From Bacteroidota bacterium (GTDB lineage: Bacteria > Bacteroidota > Bacteroidia > NS11-12g > UBA9320), in NCBI GenBank assembly GCA_013359235.1, contig JABWCE010000003.1, positions 1-64,000 on the forward strand: a DNA stretch of 64,000 bases, read 5' to 3'. The notes beneath the pieces were generated by a model. It saw only the letters and a program-made list of their open reading frames with translations, did no database searches and was not told where the DNA came from. Of the stretch, positions 34,703-44,907 are shown piece after piece (the first letter of the stretch is position 1; every line of letters starts with the position of its first letter). The position numbers were made by a program, and so were the translations under genes.

Positions 34703-35272
34703 TTAATATTTTAAATACCCTTCTAAATCAACAGTAAACTTACCTTCAAATAAATAATTAACTACATCGCAGGTGAAACTTCCTTGTGCGTTTGAATACT
34801 TGCCGGTACCTCCATTGAAATAGAATTTTGCCTCGCCACTCACAACTCCATTATCAATAAAATATAGTTCATAAGGATCATTTGACAAGTAAATTAAATC
34901 TCCGTTAGGCATTTTAAAAGTTGTTTCTTGACCTCCCAAAATGTTAACTCCAATCCAATTGTAGCTTTCATCTAAAATAGCTCCGTAACAACCAACCGTA
35001 GTTGAAGTTACTTTTCCTAAATGAGAAACTTTACCAGATCCAGTATAATTGCCGGTAGAAGTGTATCCCTCGCCACAGCTATTGCTTGCTGCCGAAGAAT
35101 AATTGTATGTAAGAATACCTTTAATTTCTTTGTAATTCTTACATCCTTTTTTGTAAAACAATTCAGAAGAATTGCCTTCATTATCATTGTTTAATGATAC
35201 TTGCTCGTCAGTTCTGCTACATGAAGCAAAGAACAGAGCTGCTAATAAAACTAATAGTAATTTGTTTTTCAT
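34703..35272 (-). CDS. Orphan lipoprotein of unknown function
   Basis: A 189-residue lipoprotein with lipobox FFASC (Cys18). The mature protein is strand-rich and contains GEGYTSTGNYTGSGKVSHLGKV, PNGDLIYLSNDPYELYF and NGGTGKYSNAQGSFT. The last motif resembles the GGTGxFxxAxGS turn of allene-oxide-cyclase/dirigent-like small barrels, but this is only a pattern likeness. Four Cys in the mature region may form disulfides. No neighbour suggests a role: it lies between T9SS cargo genes and is flanked by a terminator. Confidence 0.75.
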   Translation of the reverse strand: MKNKLLLVLLAALFFASCSRTDEQVSLNNDNEGNSSELFYKKGCKNYKEIKGILTYNYSSAASNSCGEGYTSTGNYTGSGKVSHLGKVTSTTVGCYGAILDESYNWIGVNILGGQETTFKMPNGDLIYLSNDPYELYFIDNGVVSGEAKFYFNGGTGKYSNAQGSFTCDVVNYLFEGKFTVDLEGYLKY

Positions 35273-35450
35273 GATACTTTTTGTTTTTACGATATCAAAT
35301 TTAATGTTTAAATATTTTTGCTTTGAATCCTAATAACTCACCATTTAAAAAACATGTCTATTATTTTGTAATAAATAAAAATTCAAATTAAAATAAAACC
35401 AGCAGCATCAATGTATTACATTGCAATTTTCAACTTTTAAATTCAGATAA

Positions 35451-35476
35451 GTTAAATGTATATTAATACACTTAAC
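35451..35476. repeat. Inverted repeat in the gap after the SBBP-repeat gene
   Basis: GTTAAATGTAT and ATACACTTAAC pair at 10 of 11 positions around ATTA. It is 48 bases past the stop of the minus-strand gene at 35524. No U tract follows on either strand, so it is either a weak terminator or an operator-like site. Nothing else is seen in the 251-base gap 35273-35523. Confidence 0.35.
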
Positions 35477-35523
35477 CAAAAGAATTCAACACTTTTTAAA
35501 ATTTTTAAGAATCACCCAAAAAG

Positions 35524-38304
35524 TCAGATTTTTATAAAATGACTTCTTATTGTTGCATTATTTGAGTTAATTTCAATAAAATAAATTCCTTTTGGAAAAT
35601 CACTTACATCAAGTTTGAAATTTTTAAGGGATATATTTTTCAATTGATAAATATTTTTTGAAATACTATTGTAAATTTTCAAACTACCCGATTCCCAATT
35701 GCCCGAAATTTCTATGTTTAATTCATCAAAAACAGGATTGGGTATGATTTTTATTAATTCAGAATTAATTTTTCTAACTGCATCAAAATCTAATAAAATA
35801 CATTCTGAAGTATCTACGCATATATCTTTTGTAACTTTTACTGCGTATTTTCCGGTGTTTTTTATAAGTATATCTTTGTAAACTTCACCGGCAATTGGTG
35901 TAAAATTTTTATTACAATCGAGCCATTGATACTTTGCATCAGCTTGATTTGATGACAATATTCTTCCATCTATATTTACTGTATTATCAATATTTTTGAT
36001 TGTAAGATTTAAAATTACTGAACTGTCGCAACCTTGAGAATTTGGTATTGTAACATTGTATGTGCCGTTTTCTGTAAAAGTGTTTTTTCCAATTGTAAAA
36101 CTTTTGCAAGCAACTATATCTAATATACTTGAAGAATTTTTAATTTTTAAAATAAGAGTAATTGTACTATCGCAATTTGCTTTATTTTTCAATACTTGTT
36201 TGTAAGTTCCACTTTGGTTATATGTAATTGAGTTTAGTTTAAAAGTGTTACATGCTTCGGCTAATATTGTAGTATCTGTGCTTTTGTTTATGGTCAAGTC
36301 AAGATTAATTACACTGTCGCAATCGTTATAATTTTTAATAATTTGAGTATATGTCCCACTTTTAGTATATGTAGTAGTTTTAATTGAAAAACTATTACAA
36401 GCTGTAACTTTTATATTGCTGCTTGTACTTTTCTTTATTGTAAGTTTAAGAGTAATTGTACTATCGCAACCTAAATGGTTTTTTATAATTTGTTTGTATG
36501 TTCCACTGTTGTTATAAGTTGTGCCGTAAAATGTGTATTTATCACAAGCTATTGCGGTTAAACTACCCGATGATTCGCCAAAAGATAAATTCAGTACAAT
36601 AATACTATCACACCCTTTACTGTTTTTAATGGTTTGATAATATGTACCTGGCTGAGTATATGTTGTTCCGTTTAATGTATAACTTTTGCAAGCTACAACA
36701 TCAAGATTTGCAATGGTTGTAGTAAATATAGTGATATCTAAAATTAAAAGACTATCGCATCCTCTTTTTGTTGTAAGTTTTTGGTAATAAGTTCCGCTTG
36801 ATGTAAATGTTTCTCCATTTATAGTAATGCTGTAACAGTTACTTGCAGAAATATTGCCGGTAGATGTTGTACAAATTTCCATTTTTTGAATAAAGGCATC
36901 AGCATTCCCAATCGCAATTATGTTTGAAGAATCTTTATCAGGGTTAAAATCTGCTGTGTCAGAAAAATTTCCTGCGGTAAATACTGCTTTATCAAAACTT
37001 AAACAAATGGTATTGCCTATATCAGTATTTCTGCCACCAAAGCTTTTTGCCCATACAAAATTACCAGTAGAACTTAACTTAGATACATAAACATCTTCTT
37101 TGCCTTTTGATGTTTGAAAATATGAGGAATTTCCTGGATCAAAGTCAACTCTTGCTTCATAAAAACCAGTAGAATAAATATTAAAATTATCATCTATTTG
37201 TAGGCTGTTTCCCTTGTCATTTTCTGTGCCTCCTATTTGCTTTACCCATGAAAAAGCTCCACCTGAACTTAGTCTTGAAATGTAAATATCAGATTTCCCG
37301 TTTGAGTATAAGTATGCTGTTGCTTTAGAAGGATTAAAATCAGCAGTACCATTAAACCATCCGGTAGAATATATGTTTCCGTAAGCATCTAATTTTACCG
37401 ATTTACCTATTTCTTCGTTAGTTCCGCCAAATTGATAAGCAAAAATATAATTTCCTTTTGCATCATTTTTTGATATAAAGGCATCAGACGAACCAAACGA
37501 TGTAAGAAAATAAGATGTAGTACCTGTCCCGAAATTGCATTTATCTGTAAAATATCCAGTAATTATTACATTATCGTTTTTATCGCTTATGATTGAATAT
37601 GAAACATCATCGCCATTTCCTCCCATTGATTTTACCCAAATATAACTACCTCCTGTATCGCATCTGGCAATAAAAATATCATTTTTGCCTTTTGAAATTA
37701 GAATGCTTTTACTGCTTGTACCAATGGTAAAAAATAATGTATCTTGAAATGAACCTGTCCAGAAAACATTTCCATTTATGTTCAAAGTTACTCCATTGCC
37801 TGATTCATCGTAGTTTCCAACAAGGGTGTTTACCCAGTAAATTTTACCATAAGAATTAAATTTTGCAATAAAAGCATCATTTCCTCCTTTTGCATTCAAA
37901 ATTTTGGAACTTGTATCAGGGTCAAAATCTACATTAGAATTGAAAGTACCTGTAATATAAAAATTCCCAAAAGAATCAGATACTATTGAATTGCACTTGT
38001 CATCACCTTTTCCGCCAATTGATTTTGCCCATACAAAGTCGCCCTTTTTATCAAGTTTTAAAATAAAAATATCATTTTCTCCATTTGAACTCAAAAAGAA
38101 TGTGTCTGTGCCGGGATTAAAATCTAATTTACCGTAAAAAGTACCTGTAATGTATGAATTACCGTATTTATCAACTGTATTTGAATATGCAATTTCATCT
38201 TTCGAAGTGCCTAATGGTTTTGCCCAATCAAAAAATACATTTTGAGCAAATAAACTACTATATTCTACTAAAATTAAAAGAAGGCAGATTATAAGTTTCT
38301 TCAT
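35524..38304 (-). CDS. SBBP-repeat beta-propeller protein with Cys-pair repeats and T9SS tail
   Basis: A 926-residue protein with a signal peptide ending near SLFAQ (21). Residues about 25-480 hold seven repeats of some 65 residues, each with a W-A/V-K-x-x-G-G start, a GN-x-YxTG-x-F middle and an FI-x-K/R end, so a seven-bladed propeller is likely. Residues about 480-775 hold six repeats of about 48 residues with the pattern AC-x-S/T, then TY-x-x-SGTY-x-Q, then GCDS-x-I-x-L-x-L-x-I, each with two Cys. A type A sorting domain ends the protein (IIPNPVFDELNI, FPKGIYFIEI). Probably a cell-surface binding or structural protein. Confidence 0.88.
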   Translation of the reverse strand: MKKLIICLLLILVEYSSLFAQNVFFDWAKPLGTSKDEIAYSNTVDKYGNSYITGTFYGKLDFNPGTDTFFLSSNGENDIFILKLDKKGDFVWAKSIGGKGDDKCNSIVSDSFGNFYITGTFNSNVDFDPDTSSKILNAKGGNDAFIAKFNSYGKIYWVNTLVGNYDESGNGVTLNINGNVFWTGSFQDTLFFTIGTSSKSILISKGKNDIFIARCDTGGSYIWVKSMGGNGDDVSYSIISDKNDNVIITGYFTDKCNFGTGTTSYFLTSFGSSDAFISKNDAKGNYIFAYQFGGTNEEIGKSVKLDAYGNIYSTGWFNGTADFNPSKATAYLYSNGKSDIYISRLSSGGAFSWVKQIGGTENDKGNSLQIDDNFNIYSTGFYEARVDFDPGNSSYFQTSKGKEDVYVSKLSSTGNFVWAKSFGGRNTDIGNTICLSFDKAVFTAGNFSDTADFNPDKDSSNIIAIGNADAFIQKMEICTTSTGNISASNCYSITINGETFTSSGTYYQKLTTKRGCDSLLILDITIFTTTIANLDVVACKSYTLNGTTYTQPGTYYQTIKNSKGCDSIIVLNLSFGESSGSLTAIACDKYTFYGTTYNNSGTYKQIIKNHLGCDSTITLKLTIKKSTSSNIKVTACNSFSIKTTTYTKSGTYTQIIKNYNDCDSVINLDLTINKSTDTTILAEACNTFKLNSITYNQSGTYKQVLKNKANCDSTITLILKIKNSSSILDIVACKSFTIGKNTFTENGTYNVTIPNSQGCDSSVILNLTIKNIDNTVNIDGRILSSNQADAKYQWLDCNKNFTPIAGEVYKDILIKNTGKYAVKVTKDICVDTSECILLDFDAVRKINSELIKIIPNPVFDELNIEISGNWESGSLKIYNSISKNIYQLKNISLKNFKLDVSDFPKGIYFIEINSNNATIRSHFIKI

Positions 38305-38396
38305 TTTATATAAATTTAAATAACAAAATTATAATATAATTTGTTATTTTTCAAAGTAATATATAAAAATATTTTTTTATTTAAACTTATAAATTT

Positions 38397-41300
38397 TTAA
38401 AACAATTTTTTAATAGCCTTACTTGATTTTTCTTTTAGTTTAGCAGAAATTATTATCATTGCTGGCACTAAAATAAGTGTAAGAAAGGTTGAAAATCCAA
38501 GACCGAAAATCATAGTCCAACTCAAAGGACCCCAAAAAGCAACACTATCACCTCCAAAAAATATATGAGGATTTAACTCTGTAAACATTTTTACAAAATC
38601 AATATTCATACCCACTGCCAAAGGTACTAAGCCAAGAATGGTAGCCGATGCTGTAAGTAGAACGGGAGTCATTCTTATTCTTCCTGCTTCAATAACAGCT
38701 TCTTTCAATTGCCAGCCTTGTGCAATAAGATGGTCTGTAAATTCTACTAATAAAATGCCATTTCTTACAACAATTCCGGCAAGTGCCACTATACCTACCC
38801 CAGTCATTACTATCGAAAAATCCATTCCAAAAATTGCATTTCCAAGAAATACACCTATGATGCTAAATATAATTTCGGTGAGTATTATTACAGGGCGACT
38901 TATAGAGTTGAACTGTATTACTAATATAAGTATAATTAAACCAATTGATGACAATAAAGCACCAGCTAAAAACTCGCCGGTTTCTATTTGCTCTTCTTGT
39001 TCGCCTCCCATTTTTATGGTTACATTGTCGGGTTTGGGAAAAGATGCTACGGCTTCGCTTACAATTGCTACAACTTTATTGGCATTATAATCACTCAAAA
39101 CATTAGAAGATATTGTAACTAACCGCTTTTGATTTTTGCGTTTTATACCTCCATAAGTGTTGCTGTAATGTATATTTGCAACAGAGCTAAGTGGTATTTG
39201 TCTCACCATACCTCCCATGTTCATATCTCTATACGAAATTTTAAGGTTCAATAATTGGTTTATATTAGTTCGTTGGTCAACACTGTACCTGAGTTGTATT
39301 GGGTATTCGTCATTGTTATCTTTAAACTTTGATATTTCTTTACCATAAACTGCTGTTCTTATTTCTGAACCAATTTGACCTGTGCTTATTCCTTCGCGAT
39401 TGGCTCTTTCGCGGTCTATTTCTATTACAATTTCTGGTTTGTTATTTACCAAATCTGACTTCAATTCTTCAACACCTTCAATATTTATACTGTCAAGGTA
39501 ATGTTTAAGGTTATTGCTGGTTTGAATTAATTCATTAAAATCTTCACCTGCTATTTCAATACTTATTGGTTTGGCTGTAGGTGGTCCGTTGTTTTCTTTA
39601 CTTACTGTAATAGCTGCACCCGGAATACCCCTTACTGCTTCTCTAATTTTCTCAAGGTATTTTTGTGTTGAAACTCCATTTCTTTTGCTATATTCAACAA
39701 AAGAAACCGAAACTTTGCTTTTATTGCTTGCTACGCTCCTATCGTTTTCCTGTGGGTCTGATGCACCAAGGGCTACATTCGAAATTACAGATTCAACTAT
39801 CGGATTGTTTTTGCCTAAAACTTTATAAATTCTATTTTCTACTTCTTTAGTTATTTCGTCAGTATATTTTTGATCAGTACCTACCGGCAGCGTAATGTAT
39901 GTATAAACGAAGTGAGGCTCAGAGCTTGGGAAAAATACAACATTTGGTTTGGTAACAATTAATAAAAATATTGAAAAAATAAATAAACCGAGTGTTCCAA
40001 ACAATAATTTTACAGGTCTTTTGCCATAAATGCACCATTGCAATATTTTAGCATATCCATTTTGAATTGAGGGCCAAGTTTTGTTTTGAAATTTCTCTAT
40101 AACATTTGTAAGTAAATATTTATTAATTAAAAACAATAGAAGCATTGTAATTATAAAATTTCCACCTCCAAAATTGCCTGTAATATATAATATCAAAGCA
40201 ATGCAACTAAATATTATCGAAATCATTTTAGTACCCTTTCTGCTTTTTTTCTTCACCTCAACATCATCAGGGTTTTGATGAGGTTTCATAAATTGTACTG
40301 CAAATACAGGATTAATAATATAAGCCACCAATAGCGAAGCAAGTAATGTAATAATTAATGTAACGGGCAAAAAGTACATAAACTTACCAATTATTCCCTG
40401 CCAAAAAGCCAATGGCACAAAAGGTGCGAGGGTTGTCAAAGTACCCGAAAGTACCGGTATAAAAACTTCGCCAGTTGCTTTTTTTGCTGCTACTTTTATA
40501 GGTACTTTTCCATTGTCAAATATTCTGTGTGTGTTTTCTATAACTACAATAGCATCGTCAACTACAATACCAAGTGCCAGCAGAAACGAAAACAATACAA
40601 TCATATTAAGACTGAAACCTAATGAAGGGAATACCAAAAATGCAATAAATGTAGATAGAGGTACCGAAAGAGCTACAAAAATTGCATTTGTAGTACCCAT
40701 AAAAAACATTAGAATTAAAGTTACCAAAATAAACCCTATAACAATTGTATTGATTAAATCGTGAAGTGTATGTCGGGTATCGGTACTTTGGTCGCCGGTT
40801 AAAACAATATTCAGGTCTTTTGGAAAGCTTGCGTTTTTCAGGTCATCAATTATTGCACGGCATTTGTCGCTGGCTTCAATTAAATTTTCGCCCGAACGCT
40901 TAATAACATTTAGAGTAATTACATTTTTATTGTTCAATCTTGCAAAACTTTCTTGTTCTTTATACGAATCTTTTATTGTTGCAATATCTCTAAGGTACAC
41001 CGTTGAGCCGGTCATTCCTCTTACAACAATGTTTTTAATTTGCTCAATATTTTTAAACTCGCCTGATACGCTTAACGAACGTTGCATATTGTCCATTTTT
41101 ACGTTACCGCCAGCTATTCTAAGATTTTCATAAGCTATTGCACTTTCAATATCTCTGAGTGTTATGTTTGAAAGTTCCATTTTATACATATCAACATCAA
41201 TTTGTATTTCGCGGTCTAATGCTCCAACTATATCAACTCTTGTTATTTCTGGCAATGCCTCAATTTTTTCTTCGGCTTGCTCGGCATATTTTTTAAGCTG

Positions 41301-41783
41301 GTTTAAATCGTAATTACCTGAAATATTAATATACAAAATTGGCAATTCGCTTATGTCAAATTCCATAACTGTAGGCTCTTTTGGCAAATCAGATGGCAAA
41401 TCGGCTCTTGCTTTGTCCACCGCATCTTTTACTTTTCTTTTTGCTTCGGCTACATCAGTTTTTGTGTTAAATTCAACAGTAATCATCGAAAAATCCTGCA
41501 CCGAGTTGCTTGTTAGCTTTTTTACCCCGGTAATACCTTTAAGTTGGTTTTCTAAGGGTGTTGTTATTAGATTTTCAATATCAGCGGGAGCAGAACCCGG
41601 ATAAATTGTATTTACCATTATTGTTGGAATTACAATATCAGGAAATTTTTCTTTTGGCAGGCTAATGTACGATATAATACCTGCTACAGTAAGAAATATT
41701 GTTATTACAAAAATACTTACTTTATTATCTATTGCCCAGCTACTTCCCCAAAATTCTTTTGAATTAGATTCTGAATTTTTCAT
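38397..41783 (-). CDS. RND efflux permease (AcrB/HAE1-type)
   Basis: A 1128-residue inner-membrane pump with the RND layout of twelve transmembrane segments and two large periplasmic loops. The proton-relay aspartates are in GIVVDDAIVVIENTHR (near residues 408-409). The start shows VTIFLTVAGIISYISLPKEKFPDI, and PSAPADIE-type porter motifs follow as YPGSAPADIENLITTPLE. Between the two halves (about 505-575) there is an additional hydrophobic stretch with two predicted membrane spans (MISIIFSCIALILYI and FIITMLLLFLINKYL), making it about 90 residues longer than AcrB. It is the last gene of the TetR-TolC-adaptor-pump unit. The substrate is unknown. Confidence 0.93.
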   Translation of the reverse strand: MKNSESNSKEFWGSSWAIDNKVSIFVITIFLTVAGIISYISLPKEKFPDIVIPTIMVNTIYPGSAPADIENLITTPLENQLKGITGVKKLTSNSVQDFSMITVEFNTKTDVAEAKRKVKDAVDKARADLPSDLPKEPTVMEFDISELPILYINISGNYDLNQLKKYAEQAEEKIEALPEITRVDIVGALDREIQIDVDMYKMELSNITLRDIESAIAYENLRIAGGNVKMDNMQRSLSVSGEFKNIEQIKNIVVRGMTGSTVYLRDIATIKDSYKEQESFARLNNKNVITLNVIKRSGENLIEASDKCRAIIDDLKNASFPKDLNIVLTGDQSTDTRHTLHDLINTIVIGFILVTLILMFFMGTTNAIFVALSVPLSTFIAFLVFPSLGFSLNMIVLFSFLLALGIVVDDAIVVIENTHRIFDNGKVPIKVAAKKATGEVFIPVLSGTLTTLAPFVPLAFWQGIIGKFMYFLPVTLIITLLASLLVAYIINPVFAVQFMKPHQNPDDVEVKKKSRKGTKMISIIFSCIALILYITGNFGGGNFIITMLLLFLINKYLLTNVIEKFQNKTWPSIQNGYAKILQWCIYGKRPVKLLFGTLGLFIFSIFLLIVTKPNVVFFPSSEPHFVYTYITLPVGTDQKYTDEITKEVENRIYKVLGKNNPIVESVISNVALGASDPQENDRSVASNKSKVSVSFVEYSKRNGVSTQKYLEKIREAVRGIPGAAITVSKENNGPPTAKPISIEIAGEDFNELIQTSNNLKHYLDSINIEGVEELKSDLVNNKPEIVIEIDRERANREGISTGQIGSEIRTAVYGKEISKFKDNNDEYPIQLRYSVDQRTNINQLLNLKISYRDMNMGGMVRQIPLSSVANIHYSNTYGGIKRKNQKRLVTISSNVLSDYNANKVVAIVSEAVASFPKPDNVTIKMGGEQEEQIETGEFLAGALLSSIGLIILILVIQFNSISRPVIILTEIIFSIIGVFLGNAIFGMDFSIVMTGVGIVALAGIVVRNGILLVEFTDHLIAQGWQLKEAVIEAGRIRMTPVLLTASATILGLVPLAVGMNIDFVKMFTELNPHIFFGGDSVAFWGPLSWTMIFGLGFSTFLTLILVPAMIIISAKLKEKSSKAIKKLF

Positions 41784-41816
41784 TTTTTTACATTTTTTTT
41801 AAATGGTTTCTCTAAA

Positions 41817-42956
41817 TCAGAATTTTATTTCTGTGCCGTTTTCCAAATCCTGATATCCTATTGTGATTAGCTTATCTCCCGCTGCCAAACCATCTGTAAT
41901 TTCGGTTATTCCATTATATGTTGCACCGGTTTTTACTTTTCGCAAAATTGCTTTGTATTTATTGTCATTAGTTTTTTCGGCAATAATTACAAAATTTTCT
42001 TCGCCCAGTGTTCTTATAGTACCCACCGGTACCGAAATACTATTAGGATTTGAATAATCAATAATTTTAATTTTTACCATCATATTGGGTCTGTATTCAC
42101 CATTAGTTTCAATAGGAATTTCAATTTTAAACGACCTGTTTATAGGGTCAATTACACTCGAAATAAAGTTTATATAGCCCGTTGTTTCTTTATTGATATC
42201 GGGAAAAGAAATCACAACTTTATTGCCTTTTTTTACTTTTCCTGAAAATGATTCTGCAATATCTGCCTTTACTTTTAAGTTTATAGAATTTACAACTCTA
42301 AAGCAAGGAACTCCAGGTGCAACGGTTTGTCCTGTTTTAACATAAATATCATCAATTATTCCATTAATCGGTGATTTTATTCGGGTCATTCCTATTTGCT
42401 GATTCATTGTTGCAAGCCGTTTTTGAAGGCTTTCATAATTGTTTTTTGCAGTTAAATATTGAATTTCTGTTCCTATTTTTTGTTCCCATAAGCTTTTTTG
42501 TTTTTCGTAAACTGTTTTGGCAAAATCAATTTGTTGTTTAAGTTCATTCAGTGCAACTGTTGATACAGTATTATCTATTTCTCCAAGAGTTTGGCCTATG
42601 GTAACCGATTGTCCGTTTTGCACAAATATTTTTAATAAAGTACCGGCTGCTTCCGGGCTGACAACAGTATTTTGCTCAGCATCTATTTTACCAATAATTT
42701 CAATGTAATTCGTAAAATTTCCATATTCTAAAGATTTTATTGTTACAAGTTTAGCTTTTGAATTTTGCTTTGCCGACGTGTCAAGCAGCGAAATTTTATT
42801 TTCAAGCTTTGCTATTTTTTCATTCAATTGTTGACGTTTTGTTTTCAAATCGTTCAATTCTGATTTTAATTTATCAAGTTGGTTCCCACTTTTGCCGCAT
42901 GATGCTGCCAGTAAGATTAAAACTGCAAAAAATGTAATTTTATTAATTGTTTTCAT
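41817..42956 (-). CDS. RND periplasmic adaptor (membrane fusion) lipoprotein
   Basis: A 379-residue protein with lipobox LAASC (Cys20). A short N-terminal coiled coil (24-60, LKSELNDLKTKRQQLNEKI) precedes the two lipoyl halves, VVSPEAAGTLLKIFVQNGQ and IKSPINGIIDDIYVKTGQTV, with a helical hairpin between them. Then come the beta-barrel and membrane-proximal domains. It joins the permease to the TolC-type channel. The upstream coiled coil before the lipoyl domain is an addition to the basic layout. It lies 33 bases after the TolC gene. Confidence 0.92.
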   Translation of the reverse strand: MKTINKITFFAVLILLAASCGKSGNQLDKLKSELNDLKTKRQQLNEKIAKLENKISLLDTSAKQNSKAKLVTIKSLEYGNFTNYIEIIGKIDAEQNTVVSPEAAGTLLKIFVQNGQSVTIGQTLGEIDNTVSTVALNELKQQIDFAKTVYEKQKSLWEQKIGTEIQYLTAKNNYESLQKRLATMNQQIGMTRIKSPINGIIDDIYVKTGQTVAPGVPCFRVVNSINLKVKADIAESFSGKVKKGNKVVISFPDINKETTGYINFISSVIDPINRSFKIEIPIETNGEYRPNMMVKIKIIDYSNPNSISVPVGTIRTLGEENFVIIAEKTNDNKYKAILRKVKTGATYNGITEITDGLAAGDKLITIGYQDLENGTEIKF

Positions 42957-42989
42957 CTAAATATGTTGTTTAAATTATTATGTTATTTA

Positions 42990-44300
42990 TTATAAATTTC
43001 CGTAAGCTTTTTTAAGTTCAATTTCGGCATTCAAGAGGTCGTAGATAGCATTTAGATAATTTGTTTGCGAAGTTTTTACTTCTTGTTGTGCATTTGTAAT
43101 TTCGAGGTTTGAACCTACACCTTCTTTCAGTTTTTTTGAAGCTATTTCGAGTATTTCATTTGCCAAATCAAGGTTTTTCTTTTGTATTTCAATAGTTTTT
43201 ACGCTTCGCAAATATTTTGTTTTTGCCTGGTTTGCTTCAAAAGTTGATGCATTCTCAAACATTTTAATATTATTGAGAGTTTGCTCCATAGTAATTACTC
43301 TTTTGCTATGCTGAGCTCTATTTGCAAGACCAGAAAATATAGGTATCCCGATTTTAAAACCCCAGAATGAATTTGGTATCCAGTTATTAAATTCAAACTC
43401 ATCGCTAAGTTTGTTTTGCTGATAAGTACTGAAAAAAACGAGGTTTGGGAAATAAATCATTTCATATCTTTTTTTATCAATTTTATTCAAATCGAGTTGT
43501 GCATTTAGCAATTTGTATTCAACTCGGTTTTTGGGGTCAAATTTTCCTTCGGTTTCTATAAGAGATTTTGAATAAATATTTTCAAGATTATCAGTCAAAA
43601 ACACTGAAGTTTCTACGGGCATTCCCATATTAAATTTCAAAAGTTGTTCTGTAATTTTTTCTTGCTCTGTAAGGTTTTCAAGTTGTACTTTAAGGTTTGA
43701 AAGAGATAAATTTAATCTATCAACATCTATTTTTTCGGCAAATCCATTTTTATAATAATTTTCTGTTTGAAAGAGTATTTCTTCAAGTGTTTTTACATTT
43801 TGCTTTATTAATTCGATATTTTCTTTGGTTATCAATACCAAATAATACGATTTTATAACATTTGCTGTTATATCAATTTTGCTTTGGTTAGTTTGATGTT
43901 TTGTGATTTCAACAAATGCTTTAGAAGCTTTTAAGCCCAGAAAATAACTTGCATCAAGTGCCAGCCATGTAGCATTTATTGATACAGTGGTTGAATAATC
44001 AGTACCAATGCTAATTGGTTTATTTTTCCCTGTAACAAAATCAGGAAATGCAAAAACCTGTTTTTTCACATTATTCATAAACTGGATATTTCCACTCACT
44101 TGTGGTATTCCATATGCTGTAGTTTCGTCAACCTGAGCTTTTGCATATTTTTCGCCAAGTACTTTGTTTTTTATATCGGGATGATTGCTCAAAGCATAGT
44201 TTACTGCATCCTGAAGCGACAAATTTTGAGTTTGTCCATTGCCTGCAATGTATAAAAGCAAAAAGATTGGTAAAATGAGATATTTAAGATATTGTATCAT
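42990..44300 (-). CDS. TolC-family outer membrane efflux protein
   Basis: A 436-residue protein with a signal peptide ending near GNGQ (23). It has the two tandem outer membrane efflux protein repeats, starting with LSLQDAVNYALSNHPDIKNK and ending with LKEGVGSNLEITNAQQEVK and INAI-type helices near the C-terminus. It forms the exit duct of the tripartite pump encoded downstream. It is 19 bases after the TetR gene, so regulator and pump share a transcript. Confidence 0.92.
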   Translation of the reverse strand: MIQYLKYLILPIFLLLYIAGNGQTQNLSLQDAVNYALSNHPDIKNKVLGEKYAKAQVDETTAYGIPQVSGNIQFMNNVKKQVFAFPDFVTGKNKPISIGTDYSTTVSINATWLALDASYFLGLKASKAFVEITKHQTNQSKIDITANVIKSYYLVLITKENIELIKQNVKTLEEILFQTENYYKNGFAEKIDVDRLNLSLSNLKVQLENLTEQEKITEQLLKFNMGMPVETSVFLTDNLENIYSKSLIETEGKFDPKNRVEYKLLNAQLDLNKIDKKRYEMIYFPNLVFFSTYQQNKLSDEFEFNNWIPNSFWGFKIGIPIFSGLANRAQHSKRVITMEQTLNNIKMFENASTFEANQAKTKYLRSVKTIEIQKKNLDLANEILEIASKKLKEGVGSNLEITNAQQEVKTSQTNYLNAIYDLLNAEIELKKAYGNL

Positions 44301-44319
44301 ATTTTTTTGTAATTATTGT

Positions 44320-44907
44320 TCAATTTTTATTAAAAATTTTAAAACCTTTATCGGTACAAATTGCATTAAAATGGTATTTTATTATTTCATTGTAAATTGT
44401 ACTAAAATCATATTCTTGCTCTCCAAATCTTTCATGATCTGTAATTAGATTCATCATTGTAATATAAATTCTAGATAAAATTTCGGTATTTATATCGGTT
44501 CTATAAAACCCTTGTTCAATCCCATTTTGAAGGTTTATCTTAACTCTGTTATAAACAAAACTATTTATAAAATCATTGAACATTTGCCATGCTTCGGGAT
44601 GATATTTTTGCATGTCATAAAATACCGAGCTGTTAATGCCCTTCATTTGCTGCGATACTTCACGTGTTAAAATCAACATTTCTTCTACCGGGTTTTTAGC
44701 AACTTTATCAAGCAAATTGCATTTTTCTTCATTACAACTTAAAACAGAACTAAAAGTTTTTTTCACTAAATCATTTTTGTCTGTCACGTATTGATAAATA
44801 GTTTTTTTGCTCATGCCAAGTTCACGTGCTATATCGTCCATACTAAGACTTTTAATGCCATAGCGACGAAACAATTTTTCACAACCTTCTATAATTTTCT
44901 CTAACAT
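44320..44907 (-). CDS. TetR/AcrR-family transcriptional regulator
   Basis: About 195 residues from ATG at 44907 (MLEKIIEGCEKLFRRYG); an in-frame ATG at 44949 adds 14 unlike residues. The helix-turn-helix is SMDDIARELGMSKKTIYQYV. The C-terminal ligand domain has no identifiable specificity. It is the first gene of the RND efflux operon and probably represses it and itself. A regulator co-transcribed with its pump is common for this class. Confidence 0.92.
   Translation of the reverse strand: MLEKIIEGCEKLFRRYGIKSLSMDDIARELGMSKKTIYQYVTDKNDLVKKTFSSVLSCNEEKCNLLDKVAKNPVEEMLILTREVSQQMKGINSSVFYDMQKYHPEAWQMFNDFINSFVYNRVKINLQNGIEQGFYRTDINTEILSRIYITMMNLITDHERFGEQEYDFSTIYNEIIKYHFNAICTDKGFKIFNKN

Noticed and set aside
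38638-39090. 150-codon open frame antisense to the RND permease
   Set aside because: Lies fully inside a conserved pump gene and mirrors its hydrophobic codons; no independent support.
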